A program made the position numbers and the translations under genes. The notes under the pieces are model-generated. The model saw only the letters and a program-made list of their open reading frames with translations, had not been told where the DNA came from and searched no databases. Positions 21,034-31,553 of a stretch of 64,000 nt of DNA are shown here, in pieces; position 1 is the first letter of the stretch; the number at the start of each line of letters is the position of its first letter. The stretch lies in NCBI GenBank assembly GCA_013176395.1, contig JABMLP010000011.1, forward strand, positions 1,674,001-1,738,000. The letters run 5' to 3'. The DNA comes from Venturia oleaginea (taxonomy: Eukaryota > Ascomycota > Dothideomycetes > Venturiales > Venturiaceae).

Positions 21034-24000
21034 TTAAGCAGTGACCGTAGCAGCAGCAGTAGTCTCAACCTCCATGGCAACCTTTTGACCCACTTGTTCG
21101 ACGACCATCTCTTCAAGCGGCTCAACCACAACAGTCCCATCTTGCTTCTCATCGGTCGCAGTCGTCTCACTCTTCCCACTCTTCTCTTCCTCCTCACCCG
21201 TCGCCGTCGAAGTCGCAGTAGTTGCAGTCTCACCACCTCTCGCAACATCATTAGCCAAAAACTCCTCCCATCCCTTCACCGGATCCGTAGCAGAAGAATC
21301 CTCCCACATCTCAAAACCTGGTAAATCCAAAACACCACCAAAATCATTCGCCCCTCCAGCTCCTCCACCACCAAACTCCCCACCAACCATTCCGGTGGTA
21401 AAGTCATGGCTGTGAAAGATTGGAGGACTGCTCGGAAGTGGATATTCGCCGTTGCCACCACCATAGAAATTCATGTTCCCCAAATCTCCACCAAAAAGTT
21501 TACCAGGACTCCATCCAAAGTTTCTGCCCGGTGAGCTGGGAATGGCTTCACTCAGAAGTTGGTTGAGAGAAGCCGAGATGGGCGTGAGTTGCTGTTGCTC
21601 AAAGTTCGTCATACATCCACCAGATGAACCTCGTCCAGAAAACCTTGGGCTCTTCCTGATTCCACCAGAGGATCGTGTTGGCGTCTCAAGCAGGTGGCTG
21701 GTCCTCGATCGCTTGGATCCGTTTCCATGCCCAGTCCGTGGGGTCCGAACCTTGACAGGCGTCGGCATCTTGAACATCCTCTGGATTGTCTTCTCGGTCC
21801 TCGGTGTCACTGGAACAGGCGTACCACTCAAAAGTGTGTCGTCAAAAAAATGCGCAAAATCATCCTCTTCTCCCTCCTCAATGGGTGGTAAGTTCTCCTT
21901 GTCCACCTCAACATCTGATATCGGCTTTGGCGGAGTTTTCTTTGATCCGCTCTTCCCAACCTCAGGAGGGTCAGCTAAGGACTTGAACTCACCGTCCTTC
22001 CTCGGACTGGGGAAAAGCAATCGCCGCGTCGAGTTTGGTGGACTCTCTTCCGAAATTTCAATAGGACTTGTCGCACTCCCCATATTGCGCGCCGGACTCG
22101 ATGCAATAGCCTTCTCAAGAGCCAACTCCAGCTCATCCGCATCCCACCCATCATTTGCGCCCTGCGTCACCATTGGCTGCGCGAGTTGCTGCTGTCCTAA
22201 AGGAACCTGCTGAGGCGCCTGATTAGCACCAGAAGTAGGCGGTCTAGAAGCACGAGGTGTTGGGGCCATTGGACCCTCACTCGGTAAAAAAGGATCAGTG
22301 CAGTCTGGCATGGTTGAAAACCGCCTTGCATTTGAAGGAGGCCCGTCAAAGTCCGAGCTGGGTGCAGCAGCATCACTTGTGAACGGGTTAGGCTGTCGTT
22401 TCTTCATCTTCTCTTTCTTTTTGCTAGGCTTGAATGTAGGATCCCATCTCTCCTGCGGGCGATGGACAGCCCATTTGCGAATGTAATCCCCACAAGCTAT
22501 TAAGCGTCAGTCTCAAGACCAAGAAACCGCAGTGGAGTCATTAATCCATGCCCGTCCCATCTCACAACTTAAATCAGCTTGACATTTCAAAATTGAGATC
22601 GATATCGCTAATATTCTGGCGAATCTCGTCTGAGATCGGCAGAAATCTAACGATATCGATGTCCAATTGAGAGACTCCTTTCAGAGACGCAACTCTGACT
22701 TTGAGGGGGAAATGGCAACAGGAATCAATCGCCTCGCTATGGAACTAGCAGCAACAAAACTTACGGTTGCAGAAAGTGAACTGCTGATAAACATTGGCAC
22801 TCTTCTCCTCAGGCGTCAGACGAGAATACTGCTTATAAACCCGGTACTTGGTCGTGATTCCGTTTTCGTCCCTAATCAGCGGCTCGACCAAATGAACGCC
22901 AATTGTCTTTTTGTTGTAATATTCGGCTCCATCACCATCACAGGTGCGTACCCAATAGGGCCTCCAGGTGGATGTCTTAATTTCACCACAATTGAGACAG
23001 TACTTGACCGGCGCACCAGCCTGCACAGCCTCGACCAATCTCGGATCAGGCGCTCTTATCCGCTCAGGACCAGCTGTGAACCTCGAAGAATCGGGCCTGT
23101 TGTTGCCTGTAGGGCCGTCAGACTCGACATCTGACGAATCAGCGCCAGCGGTCCAGGTTTGAGCTCTCGCCATGGTTCTTTTGACACCTCGCTGTGAAGC
23201 CTGTCCTTCTTGCGGTTGGGAATTCAAAGGGGGGATTCTGATTGAGGAAGTCCTTGCATTTTCATGTTGCTCCTGGGTTCCATGAAATGGCGCTGGTGCT
23301 TCAGGGGCATTGTTAGGAACTGCGGGAGGTTGCATGACACTAGTACTATCCGCAGGTGAGTTGGTGTATGTTTGGGCTTCGATCGATTCGATCGGGTTAT
23401 TGGGCGACTGTGCATCAGTTTGGAAAGATGTCAAAGATGGATTTCGCGATATAGGGGCCGTAGGATTTCTTTGCAACTGAGATCGCCTGATTTGTGGCTG
23501 TGCTGGTCGCGGGGTCGGCGATGATGGTAGAAGATTTGGATCGATTGATCTCCGGCCTACGGAACACGCTGCTCTTCTTTGTGACACTTCATCAACCCGT
23601 GATGTCTGTATGACAGGCTTTTCTCCATTGGGTCCCGTCTCGAGAGGCATAAATTGAATTTGACCGTTACTATGAGCTCGTCGGTTGTTAGCGAATCGTG
23701 GTGCTCTCAAAGTGGGCTGTTCTGATTGGGCGTCATTGTAGAAATCGCTTTGAAAGCCTGAATCGGTAGGGAAGGGCAGTTCTGGTAGGCCAGGGCTAGA
23801 AGGAGGAAAGTTGTCTTCCATAGGAGTATATTCTGGGGGCGAGGATGGAAGATTCGGGCTGGGTGAGCTAAAATGGCTTGACTGTGCATCATCATCGTGG
23901 GAATAGATACCAGAATCAGTGCACATCATGTTTGGGTCCATCTGCGGTCGATTCGTATAGCTCGCTGAAGATTCTCGTCGCAGATTACTCGCTCGATTTT

Positions 24001-25263
24001 GAACCAGGAGCCGACCACCTCGCTTTTCGCCGGGCTGCGGCGTGGGCGCGCGAGGTATCATATCAATACTGGCAGAAGAGTTTCCAGCAATGGATCCAGG
24101 TCTGAATCCACGAATAGACGCAGATGTGCTAACTGCAACGCGCAATGAGTCTGCCGTGCTGCCGAACGATCCTCGTCCCTTCCAGTCTGCCTGTTGAAGC
24201 CGAGCACGTTTTGGTGCAGGACCCTCTTCGAAACCTTGATCATCCATGGTAAACAAGTTCTGCTGTTGCTGCTGTGGTTGCTGTTGTCCATGCATACTGA
24301 GGCGTGAATTTGGCCTCGAGCCATCGAAGACAGGTTGCGGTGCCGAGTAGGAGTGGTGACTGAGAGCAGGGCTTCCACTGCGACTGTTGAAGTGGCCCAT
24401 CGAGAACACATCATCATCTGGCTCGAACTTCGGCGTTAGCATGTCGTGCAATTGTTCCACTCCACCAGTTCCAGTTCTTGCCGACTGACCACGTCTATTC
24501 ATTTGAGGTTCTTCCGTCATATTCGGGACCGGAATAGCCTGTAAGAAAGAATCCCAGGCGTTGTTGTCAAAACCGTCGGGCATGACGACGCTCGGGTTGC
24601 GATAAATTGCCATGCTCTGCAAGAACTCATTTTTCGACCTTGTCGGAACCGGAACCAATTTGAGCTTAACCTCCAGTGTTTCCTTTATGCCATTAGAGGA
24701 AAAGAGACCCAAAATATTCTTGCAAACGCGTCCGGTAATCATGGTTTGAGACTGGCTGGCAGGAGCGCTGGGAGTGGGCGACGCGGAAGCAAGGACCCAG
24801 GATAACATTCCCTGGCCGACGAGAGGGGTTTCATATTCCGAGTAGTCGTAAGCGTAGACGGTGTAATCGTGTTCGAGCTTGGCAATCAGTTCGGGACTGC
24901 AGGAAATCTCAAATTAGCCGCAATCCAGTAGGGGAAAGTTTGAGACCCTACCTCGAAGCGACAATGGCCTGTATGCAGATCTTAAGCTTCATGATACCAA
25001 TCTCAGTCTCATCGAGAGCCACGACGGGAATAGGCAAAGCATTGGGCAATCTAGCCAAGCAATTCGTCTTATTATCATCGTCAAACGTGTATAGAACCTT
25101 GACTGCTCCATGATTAGTCTCTGCACAAGTTGCTGCCTCGATTGTCCCTACCTCGCATCATCCGCTTTGGTATTTCAGACTCAGATCCATCGCCTTCCTG
25201 TGGGGCCGGGGTGCCGGCATCATTGGTCTCGAATGGAGCCGGGGACTGGCTGTGTGTTGACAT
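21034..25263 (-). CDS. SPT21: Spt21/Ams2-like atypical GATA zinc-finger regulator
   Basis: Four exons: 25263-25152, 25102-24952, 24896-22765 and 22496-21034, giving 1285 aa with phases closing. The N-terminal domain reads RVKVLYTFDDDNKTNCLARL, ALDETEIGIMKLKICIQAIV and YSEYETPLVGQGMLSWVLAS, as in Spt21. A zinc finger follows with Cys721-x2-Cys724 (KYCLNCGEIKTSTWRPYW) and Cys797-x2-Cys800 (FCNPCGDYIRKW). The second pair is only created by splicing the 268-nt third intron. The 72-residue loop between the pairs is far longer than in canonical GATA fingers. Spt21/Ams2 proteins control histone gene expression and silencing in yeasts. The long flanks are Ser/Pro/Gln-rich and low in structure, with a polyglutamine tract (QQQPQQQQQ). 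Confidence 0.85.
22585..22672. repeat. Hairpin repeat, GATCGATATCGC family, copy 2 (inside an intron)
   Basis: Within intron 3 of the SPT21-like gene. GATCGATATCGC (22597-22608) pairs with CGATATCGATG (22651-22661). The arms extend to about 38 bp each at roughly 80 percent identity by eye, meeting near 22630. This insertion may explain why the intron is about five times the usual length here. Confidence 0.6.
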
Positions 25264-26052
25264 GGCAGGCGGCTGGTTGGAAGCCCAAAGAAAGTCGAAG
25301 GGCGTCGTTGTAGACGGTAACGGCGTAGCACACGAGCCTATCTATTCATCTGCACCATGGCAAGTGAAAGGGAAGAGACTTCTTGCCGTCGTGTCGTAAT
25401 AGGTCGCGGTAATGGGAGCTGGATATTCGTGTTCAGGCGCGCCGCGTCAAAGAACGAGTGTCGAGGGAATTGAGACGAATGAGTGATTGCAGCAAAAGAC
25501 GAGCGGTGAGCAGTATTTATACGCGTCAATTCTGCGTATGAAGGGTGTTATAGGTGGTCGTGAGGAGGGAGGATTGTCGGCTTGTCGAGATGTTGGAGGG
25601 CCAAACGCCAAACTCTCGGGGAAGCTTTGGTACAAGTCGATAGCGCGTGTCTCATTGGTCAGCCTTGAGCAGATCGGGCACGTGAATTCTAAGCCTAGTG
25701 AGAGTGGGACGCGCTCGACGTGATTTTTGCACAGCAATGGATTTCGAGGGGATGCCTCTTTATATACCATTTGAGACGAGGTTCGACTTTACAGCGGAGT
25801 ACTCCTGGCCAGCGCAAGCCTCACTCAAAAAGCTGCCTTTTGTATCGACCGAGAAGTTTAGGCTGCTATGACTCTCACCTTATATCTCACAATCCGCTGA
25901 CCCTCGGGATATCATAATATGGCGTGCTTTCCATTCATATCCATCTAGGAGTACTGCATCTACAACTCCACCTCCATACTCCCGACCTCCAAGATACAAG
26001 CTTCCTCATTCCATGGCATCACATTACAATAACCATGACTTTTCCGTTTTCC
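25264..26052. promoter_or_regulatory. Upstream region of the SPT21-like gene
   Basis: About 790 bp between the regulator's start and the 3' end of ARP2, both on the minus strand. Short plus-strand ORFs here are not convincing. It should hold the regulator's promoter and 5' UTR and the ARP2 terminator; no specific motif assigned. Confidence 0.4.
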
Positions 26053-27488
26053 TTACCTTGATCCCAATTTTTCGAGCGCCCTCACCCCCTGTTCCTCCCA
26101 CTCCTGCTTCGTTATCCACATATCATGTTTATCCGCCATAATGTTAGCCAGAACAGCTCCTCCAAGGAAAACCATATGCCTCCTTCGTGGTGGATCCTCG
26201 ATGCGAACCTTGAATTTCTGTCATCTCATTAGAAAATTATTTCCGCAATTCGAATGAGCAAAACCCACATTAAGTCTCTCCGGATCGCCTTTCAGCACCT
26301 TCGTCAGCCACAGCTGCTTCAGCTCCTTCTCCAATCGACTTGGAAGACCCGGGTACATGCTGCTTCCACCGGACAAAACAATTGCTTTGTACAAACTGCT
26401 CCTTACATCCACGTCTGCTGCCTGAATCGTGTTAAACAAGAACTCTGCAATACCAGGCTGCTCAACATCCACCAAGTGAGGCTGGAACAAGCATTCCGGT
26501 GCCTCAAACCTCTCGCTTCCAACTCTTATTACTCGTCCGTCGGGGAGTGTGTATGATTCGACGAGCACGGTGGTATCCTCGCTGAGTCGTTGGTCCAGTT
26601 CCAGGTCGTATGATACATAGCAAAGCTTCTCCTTGATCTGGCGAACAGTCTCAAAATCCGCCGTTCGGTTCAACGCGTATCCTCTTCGGAGCAATAGCGC
26701 AATCAGGTTTCTTGTAACATCTCTTCCTGCAACATCCAATCGTCGCGTCAGGTGGTTGAGTACGGTGCTCTCATAGACTGGCACAATATGCGTGACACCG
26801 TCACCAGAATCTAACACGACTCCAGAGCTGAGACCTTGTGCGTAGAGAGCAAGTACGGCCTGAATTGCCACATAGACACCACCGAAATTGTACCGCTCGA
26901 ACATGACTTCGCACATTTGTTCGCGGTTCTTAAGAGGGTTCATGGGTGGTTCGGTGAGGAGGATTTTGCGACCGGTAGGATCGACTTTCATTTTCTCGTA
27001 AAATGTGTAGTCCCAGAGATGTTGCATGTCGTCCCATCGCTTGACGATACCATTCTCCATCTGTGGGTGGTGGTCAGTCGTTGCCTTGTTGATCTCCTAC
27101 TGCTTCCGGTTTACGCACAGGATATGTGATTTGCAGCATTGATCTCGCGTCAGCAGCATCTTGACCGCACATTAAATCCTTAACCACAATATCTCCTGTC
27201 TGTTCTTCGGATCGCAGTATTGGCCGGCCGACGATGGAGGGGTATTGGAAGTCTGGGAAGTTCTATTGATCGCAGCATTAGCTCAATGACACCAATTCGA
27301 GGCTCTCCTGAGCAAGGCAATTCCATACCTGTCCGGCATAACCGGCCTTGAGGAAACCGGTACCTCCATCGAGGACTATGGGAGCTGGGTTAGCAGGGGT
27401 TTGTAGCGGTGGAGGACTGGAATAAGGTGTCTGGGCCAGGGAGAGAGTGGTGGGGGTTGGCCATACCAATGGGAGCCTCGGTCGACAT
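26053..27488 (-). CDS. ARP2: Actin-related protein 2 (Arp2/3 complex)
   Basis: Five exons: 27488-27467, 27384-27329, 27262-27119, 27060-26269 and 26217-26053, giving 392 aa, the usual Arp2 length. Spliced N-terminus: [20 protein letters not shown], then [20 protein letters not shown]. The large exon holds [17 protein letters not shown] (actin-fold nucleotide loop), [20 protein letters not shown] and [17 protein letters not shown]. The C-terminus is [20 protein letters not shown] and ends near LEKLGSR. Arp2 with Arp3 nucleates branched actin filaments for endocytosis and polarity. The several short 5' exons are typical for filamentous fungi. An inverted transposon pair begins 306 bp upstream of the start codon and may have displaced upstream control sequence. 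Confidence 0.97.
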
Positions 27489-27793
27489 CTTGTGAGAATT
27501 TCCGTCGAGTCGAGAAGTCTGTATATGTGATGGGAGGATGCGCAATGGTGTTTGGAGGCTCCAGCATCTGAGCAGGAGATGCTTCGTCGTCAGCGGCCAG
27601 CGGGAGTCGGAGTGGCTCATTTAGTGGGGCGCTGTGGCGTCTCCAATAGACCCAATGAGGAAATCCATAATGGAATGAGTGATACAATTTTTATTGGATT
27701 GGATTTGAGGTATGAGGTTCTCAATAGGAGTCAAAAGTATCATAATAGGAGATTCTCCATTGCGAGATTTGAACCAATTTTTCTCAACATATA

Positions 27794-29584
27794 ACGTATT
27801 CCGATCACCCAACCCGTCAGATCACGCAACCGGTCCAAATTTGCCAAGACCCCAAGTACTCTTCTTATTCTACTATGTCTTAACAACGTAATGAGTTACT
27901 ACTCCAGAACGAAGGGAGAATTCAGCTTGCAATCCAAGCTTTGAATACCGGCCAACTCCGAAGCCAACGGGCTGCTGCGAGCGCCTTCAACGTTAAACAA
28001 CAAACCCTCCCCGATCGCGTCAGAGGAGTCCCATTTATCCTCGAAACACCACCAAAAGGTCGGAAACTTACCCTTACCGGAGAGCAAACGCTTCTCCGAT
28101 ATATCCTCGACCTCGATTCGCGAGGATTTGCGCCCCGGCTGTGTGAGGTGGCAGATATGGCGGATAAACTGTTGGGTATACGCGGTGGAGAGCCAGTAGG
28201 CAAAAAGTGGGCTGAGAGGTTCGTAAAGCGCTCAGATGAGCTCAAGACAGCCTTCAATCGAGCCAAGGATAGGCAGAGGATACTACAGGAAGATCCAGAG
28301 ATTATTGGCACGTGGTTCAAGCTCGTTGCAGACACCAAGGCAAAGTACGGCATCCACGACGAGGATACGCACAACTTTGACGAGATTGGCTTCCAGATGG
28401 GTATGATTGGGTCAATGAAGGTCGACCGTCACAGCCTCCGAGAGACGTACAAGGCCTGAACTCATTCAGCCGGGCGATCGCGAATGGGTTACGGTTATTC
28501 AGAGCATTTGCGCAGCTGGGTATGCGACCCCGCCATTCATTATCTTCTCTACGTGGTATGAGGAGGCAGATATACCGCGCAATTGGAAGTTTTCAGTCTT
28601 TGGGAACGGCTGGACAAACAACGCGCTGGGTCTTGAGTGGTTGAAGCACTTTGACGCGCATACAAAGGCGCGGCAGGTGGGGGTGTATAGGCTGCTTATT
28701 TTGGACGGCCATGAGAGCCATCTCAGCCAGGATTTCAAGGACTACTGCCTCGAAAATAAGATTATAACCCTCTGCATGCCATCGCACTCGTCGCATATAC
28801 TCCAGCCCCTTGATGTGGTCTGCTTCTCGCCGTTGAAGCGCAAGTACTCCCAACGCGTCTACCATATCAACTAAGGAAGGCTTTCTCCCTGCCTTCAACG
28901 ACGCGTTTTTCGAGGTATTTACAAAGAGAACTGTCAAAAGGCCTTTGAGGCAGTAGGGCTGGTCCCTATCGACGCGCAGGTGGTGTTGGATCGCCTTGAA
29001 GTACGGCTACGTACCCCGTCTCCCAGAAACGCCGTGGCAGTCAAAGACTCCAAGCAATACTCATGAATTTGGATCCCAATCCAAGCTCGTAGGCGAGTTT
29101 TTTACTCGGTCACCAGTTACTGCGCAGGCAGGCTTTTCCCAGCCTGTCAAGGGCGCTGAATTGATGCTTCACCAAAACACTCTACTCGTTGCGCGCAACC
29201 ACGAGCTTGAAGAGCAATTGGCAGTAATAACGAAGCGAAAATCGCGCAAAAGGAAGCGGATCCAGCAAGGTGGTACTATGGAGTATGGGACTGCAGCAGC
29301 GCAGGTAGCTGCAGAGGCGTCTGTAGCGCCTCAGGGATCGAAGAAGGCTCGTGGTATTGGTGATCAAGAAATAGCCCGACCAACTCAACGGCGCTGTGGG
29401 AACTGCGGCGTAACTGGGCATAATGCGCGAACTTGTAAAAAGATATCGAGATATCTTCTGAATCAGATAGTAGCACGACGGACTAGAATCTATTGTTGAT
29501 AGCGAAAAAATTAAAGAGTCGTAACATGAGATGGTCGTGCCAAGAAATTTTGAGCGGTTGGGTGATGTATAACGGTATGGTCGA
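27794..29584 (+). mobile_element. Copy A: degenerate pogo/Fot element
   Basis: The 5' terminus carries two tandem 17-bp repeats (GATCACCCAACCCGTCA, GATCACGCAACCGGTCC) directly after ACGTATTCC. The 3' (inner) terminus carries only one such unit. The transposase gene is present along its whole length but frameshifted. Confidence 0.8.
27875..29499 (+). pseudogene. Copy A transposase (DDE_1/pogo), inactivated
   Basis: ATG at 27875 is followed at codon 3 by TAA, where copy B has GAA. Reading on gives the psq-type helix-turn-helix region, the Tc5-type domain and the first catalytic Asp (NFDEIGFQMG). The frame is lost near 28425 and the protein continues one frame over (GDREWVTVIQSICAAGY, LLILDGHESHLSQD, HSSHILQPLDVVCFSPLK), covering the second and third Asp. 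A one-base T insertion near 28872, absent from copy B, causes another stop. The C-terminal 167-residue ORF (28996-29499) has a coiled coil and a zinc knuckle, CGNCGVTGHNARTC. Confidence 0.85.
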
Positions 29585-29598
29585 TCGACCATACCGTT
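29571..29598. repeat. Perfect 28-bp palindrome at the junction of the two elements
   Basis: The left half AACGGTATGGTCGA is followed immediately by its exact reverse complement, with no spacer. The words just outside differ (TGATGTAT on the left, CAGATCACC on the right), so perfect symmetry stops there and resumes within a few bases inside both elements. A zero-spacer palindrome is hard to maintain and suggests a recent or hairpin-derived origin. Confidence 0.8.
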
Positions 29599-31355
29599 CA
29601 GATCACCCAACCGCTCAAAATTTCTTGGCACGACCATCTCATGTTACGACTCTTTAATTTTTTCGCTATCAACAATAGATTCTAGTCCGTCGTGCTACTA
29701 TCTGATTCAGAAGATATCTCGATATCTTTTTACAAGTTCGCGCATTATGCCCAGTTACGCCGCAGTTCCCACAGCGCCGTTGAGTTGGTCGGGCTATTTC
29801 TTGATCACCAATACCACGAGCCTTCTTCGATCCCTGAGGCGCTACAGACGCCTCTGCAGCTACCTGCGCTGCTGCAGTCCCATACTCCATAGTACCACCT
29901 TGCTGGATCCGCTTCCTTTTGCGCGATTTTCGCTTCGTTATTACTGCCAATTGCTCTTCAAGCTCGTGGTTGCGCGCAACGAGTAGAGTGTTTTGGTGAA
30001 GCATCAATTCAGCGCCCTTGACAGGCTGGGAAAAGCCTGCCTGCGCAGTAACTGGTGACCGAGTAAAAAACTCGCCTACGAGCTTGGATTGGGATCCAAA
30101 TTCATGAGTATTGCTTGGAGTCTTTGACTGCCACGGCGTTTCTGGGAGACGGGGTACGTAGCCGTACTTCAAGGCGATCCAACACCACCTGCGCGTCGAT
30201 AGGGACCAGCCCTACTGCCTCAAAGGCCTTTTGACAGTTCTCTTTGTAAATACCTCGAAAAACGCGTCGTTGAAGGCAGGGAGAAAGCCTTCCTTGTTGA
30301 TATGGTAGACGCGTTGGGAGTACTTGCGCTTCAACGGCGAGAAGCAGACCACATCAAGGGGCTGGAGTATATGCGACGAGTGCGATGGCATGCAGAGGGT
30401 TATAATCTTATTTTCGAGGCAGTAGTCCTTGAAATCCTGGCTGAGATGGCTCTCATGGCCGTCCAAAATAAGCAGCCTATACACCCCCACCTGCCGCGCC
30501 TTTGTATGCGCGTCAAAGTGCTTCAACCACTCAAGACCCAGCGCGTTGTTTGTCCAGCCGTTCCCAAAGACTGAAAACTTCCAATTGCGCGGTATATCTG
30601 CCTCCTCATACCACGTAGAGAAGATAATGAATGGCGGGGTCGCATACCCAGCTGCGCAAATGCTCTGAATAACCGTAACCCATTCGCGATCGCCCGGCTG
30701 AATGAGTTCAGGCCTTGTACGTCTCTCGGAGGCTGTGACGGTCGACCTTCATTGACCCAATCATACCCATCTGGAAGCCAATCTCGTCAAAGTTGTGCGT
30801 ATCCTCGTCGTGGATGCCGTACTTTGCCTTGGTGTCTGCAACGAGCTTGAACCACGTGCCAATAATCTCTGGATCTTCCTGTAGTATCTTCTGCCTATCC
30901 TTGGCTCGGTTGAAGGCTGTCTTGAGCTCATCTGAGCGCGTAACGAACCTCTCAGCCCAGTTTCTGCCCACTGGCTCTCCACCGCGTATAGCTAGCAGTT
31001 TATCGGCCATATCTGCCACCTCACACAGCCGGGGCGCAAATCCTCGCGAATCGAGGTCAAGGATGTGTCGGACAAGCGTTTGCTCTTCGGTAAGGGTAAT
31101 TTTCCGACCGTTTGGTGGTGTTTCGAGGATAAATGGGACTCCTTTAACGCGCTCAGAGAGGATTCGTTGTTTAACGTCAAAGGCACGAGCGGCGGCCCGT
31201 TGGCTTCGGAATTGGCCGGCTTGGAGGGCTTGGAGTGCGAGCTGGATTCTCCCTTCGTGTTGGAGTAATAGTGCGTTTCGTTGTTCAGACATAATCACAT
31301 AAGAGGAATGGCAGAAGTCTTGGCAGATTTTGAGCGTTTGGGTGGTAGAACACGT
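29585..31355 (-). mobile_element. Copy B: degenerate pogo/Fot element, inverted
   Basis: The outer tip (reverse strand) reads ACGTGTTCTACCACCC, then AACGCTCA, with one 17-bp unit only. The TA at 31356-31357 is the expected target duplication. The inner arm matches copy A closely; the outer, 5' part of the gene is clearly diverged from copy A. Confidence 0.8.
29669..31292 (-). pseudogene. Copy B transposase (DDE_1/pogo), frameshifted
   Basis: Starts MSEQRNALLLQHEGRIQLAL at 31292, with an intact N-terminal DNA-binding region and first catalytic Asp, then stops after SLRETYKA at 30708. The same frame loss occurs at the same place in copy A. The next frame carries the second and third Asp region (30526-30212), and the final 167-residue ORF (30172-29669) is identical in protein sequence to that of copy A. 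The open frame extends 5' past the element edge to 31472, but those extra residues come from flanking DNA. Confidence 0.85.
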
Positions 31356-31553
31356 TATTTGATGAAAGATTTGAACAAGATATTTGTACTCTAACTCTTT
31401 GCACAGTTTCGACCAATTTCGACCTTCAGTTCTTACAAGTGGACGCGGAAAAGATGACATGGACTCGGGCATACTTTAGATATAATTTCAAGATCCACTG
31501 TCGAGATGTTCGAGTAAAAAACCCAGCGATGTATTGATCTAAGTTGCCAGGAC

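Larger units (their letters stand above)
27794..31355. mobile_element. Composite inverted pair of pogo/Fot elements (3562 bp)
   Basis: Two degenerate transposons lie tail to tail, copy A (plus) and copy B (minus), meeting at a perfect palindrome centred at 29584/29585. TA dinucleotides flank only the outer ends (27792-27793 and 31356-31357). Outer tips are ACGTATTCCGATCACCC on the left and, reversed, ACGTGTTCTACCACCC on the right. The two inner tips are scrambled and lack a TA pair. The pair therefore looks like one unit, either inserted as a dimer or formed in place by inverted duplication. Confidence 0.75.

Noticed and set aside
21473..22213. 246-codon plus-strand ORF
   Set aside because: Antisense to the Ser/Pro-rich coding sequence of the SPT21-like gene; length is a by-product of its composition.
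27922..28374. 150-codon minus-strand ORF
   Set aside because: Antisense shadow of the copy A transposase; the same shadow recurs opposite copy B.
31293..31472. Extra N-terminal 60 residues for the copy B transposase
   Set aside because: They read from flanking DNA outside the element boundary at 31355; copies A and the MITE start at the MS-QRN codons.
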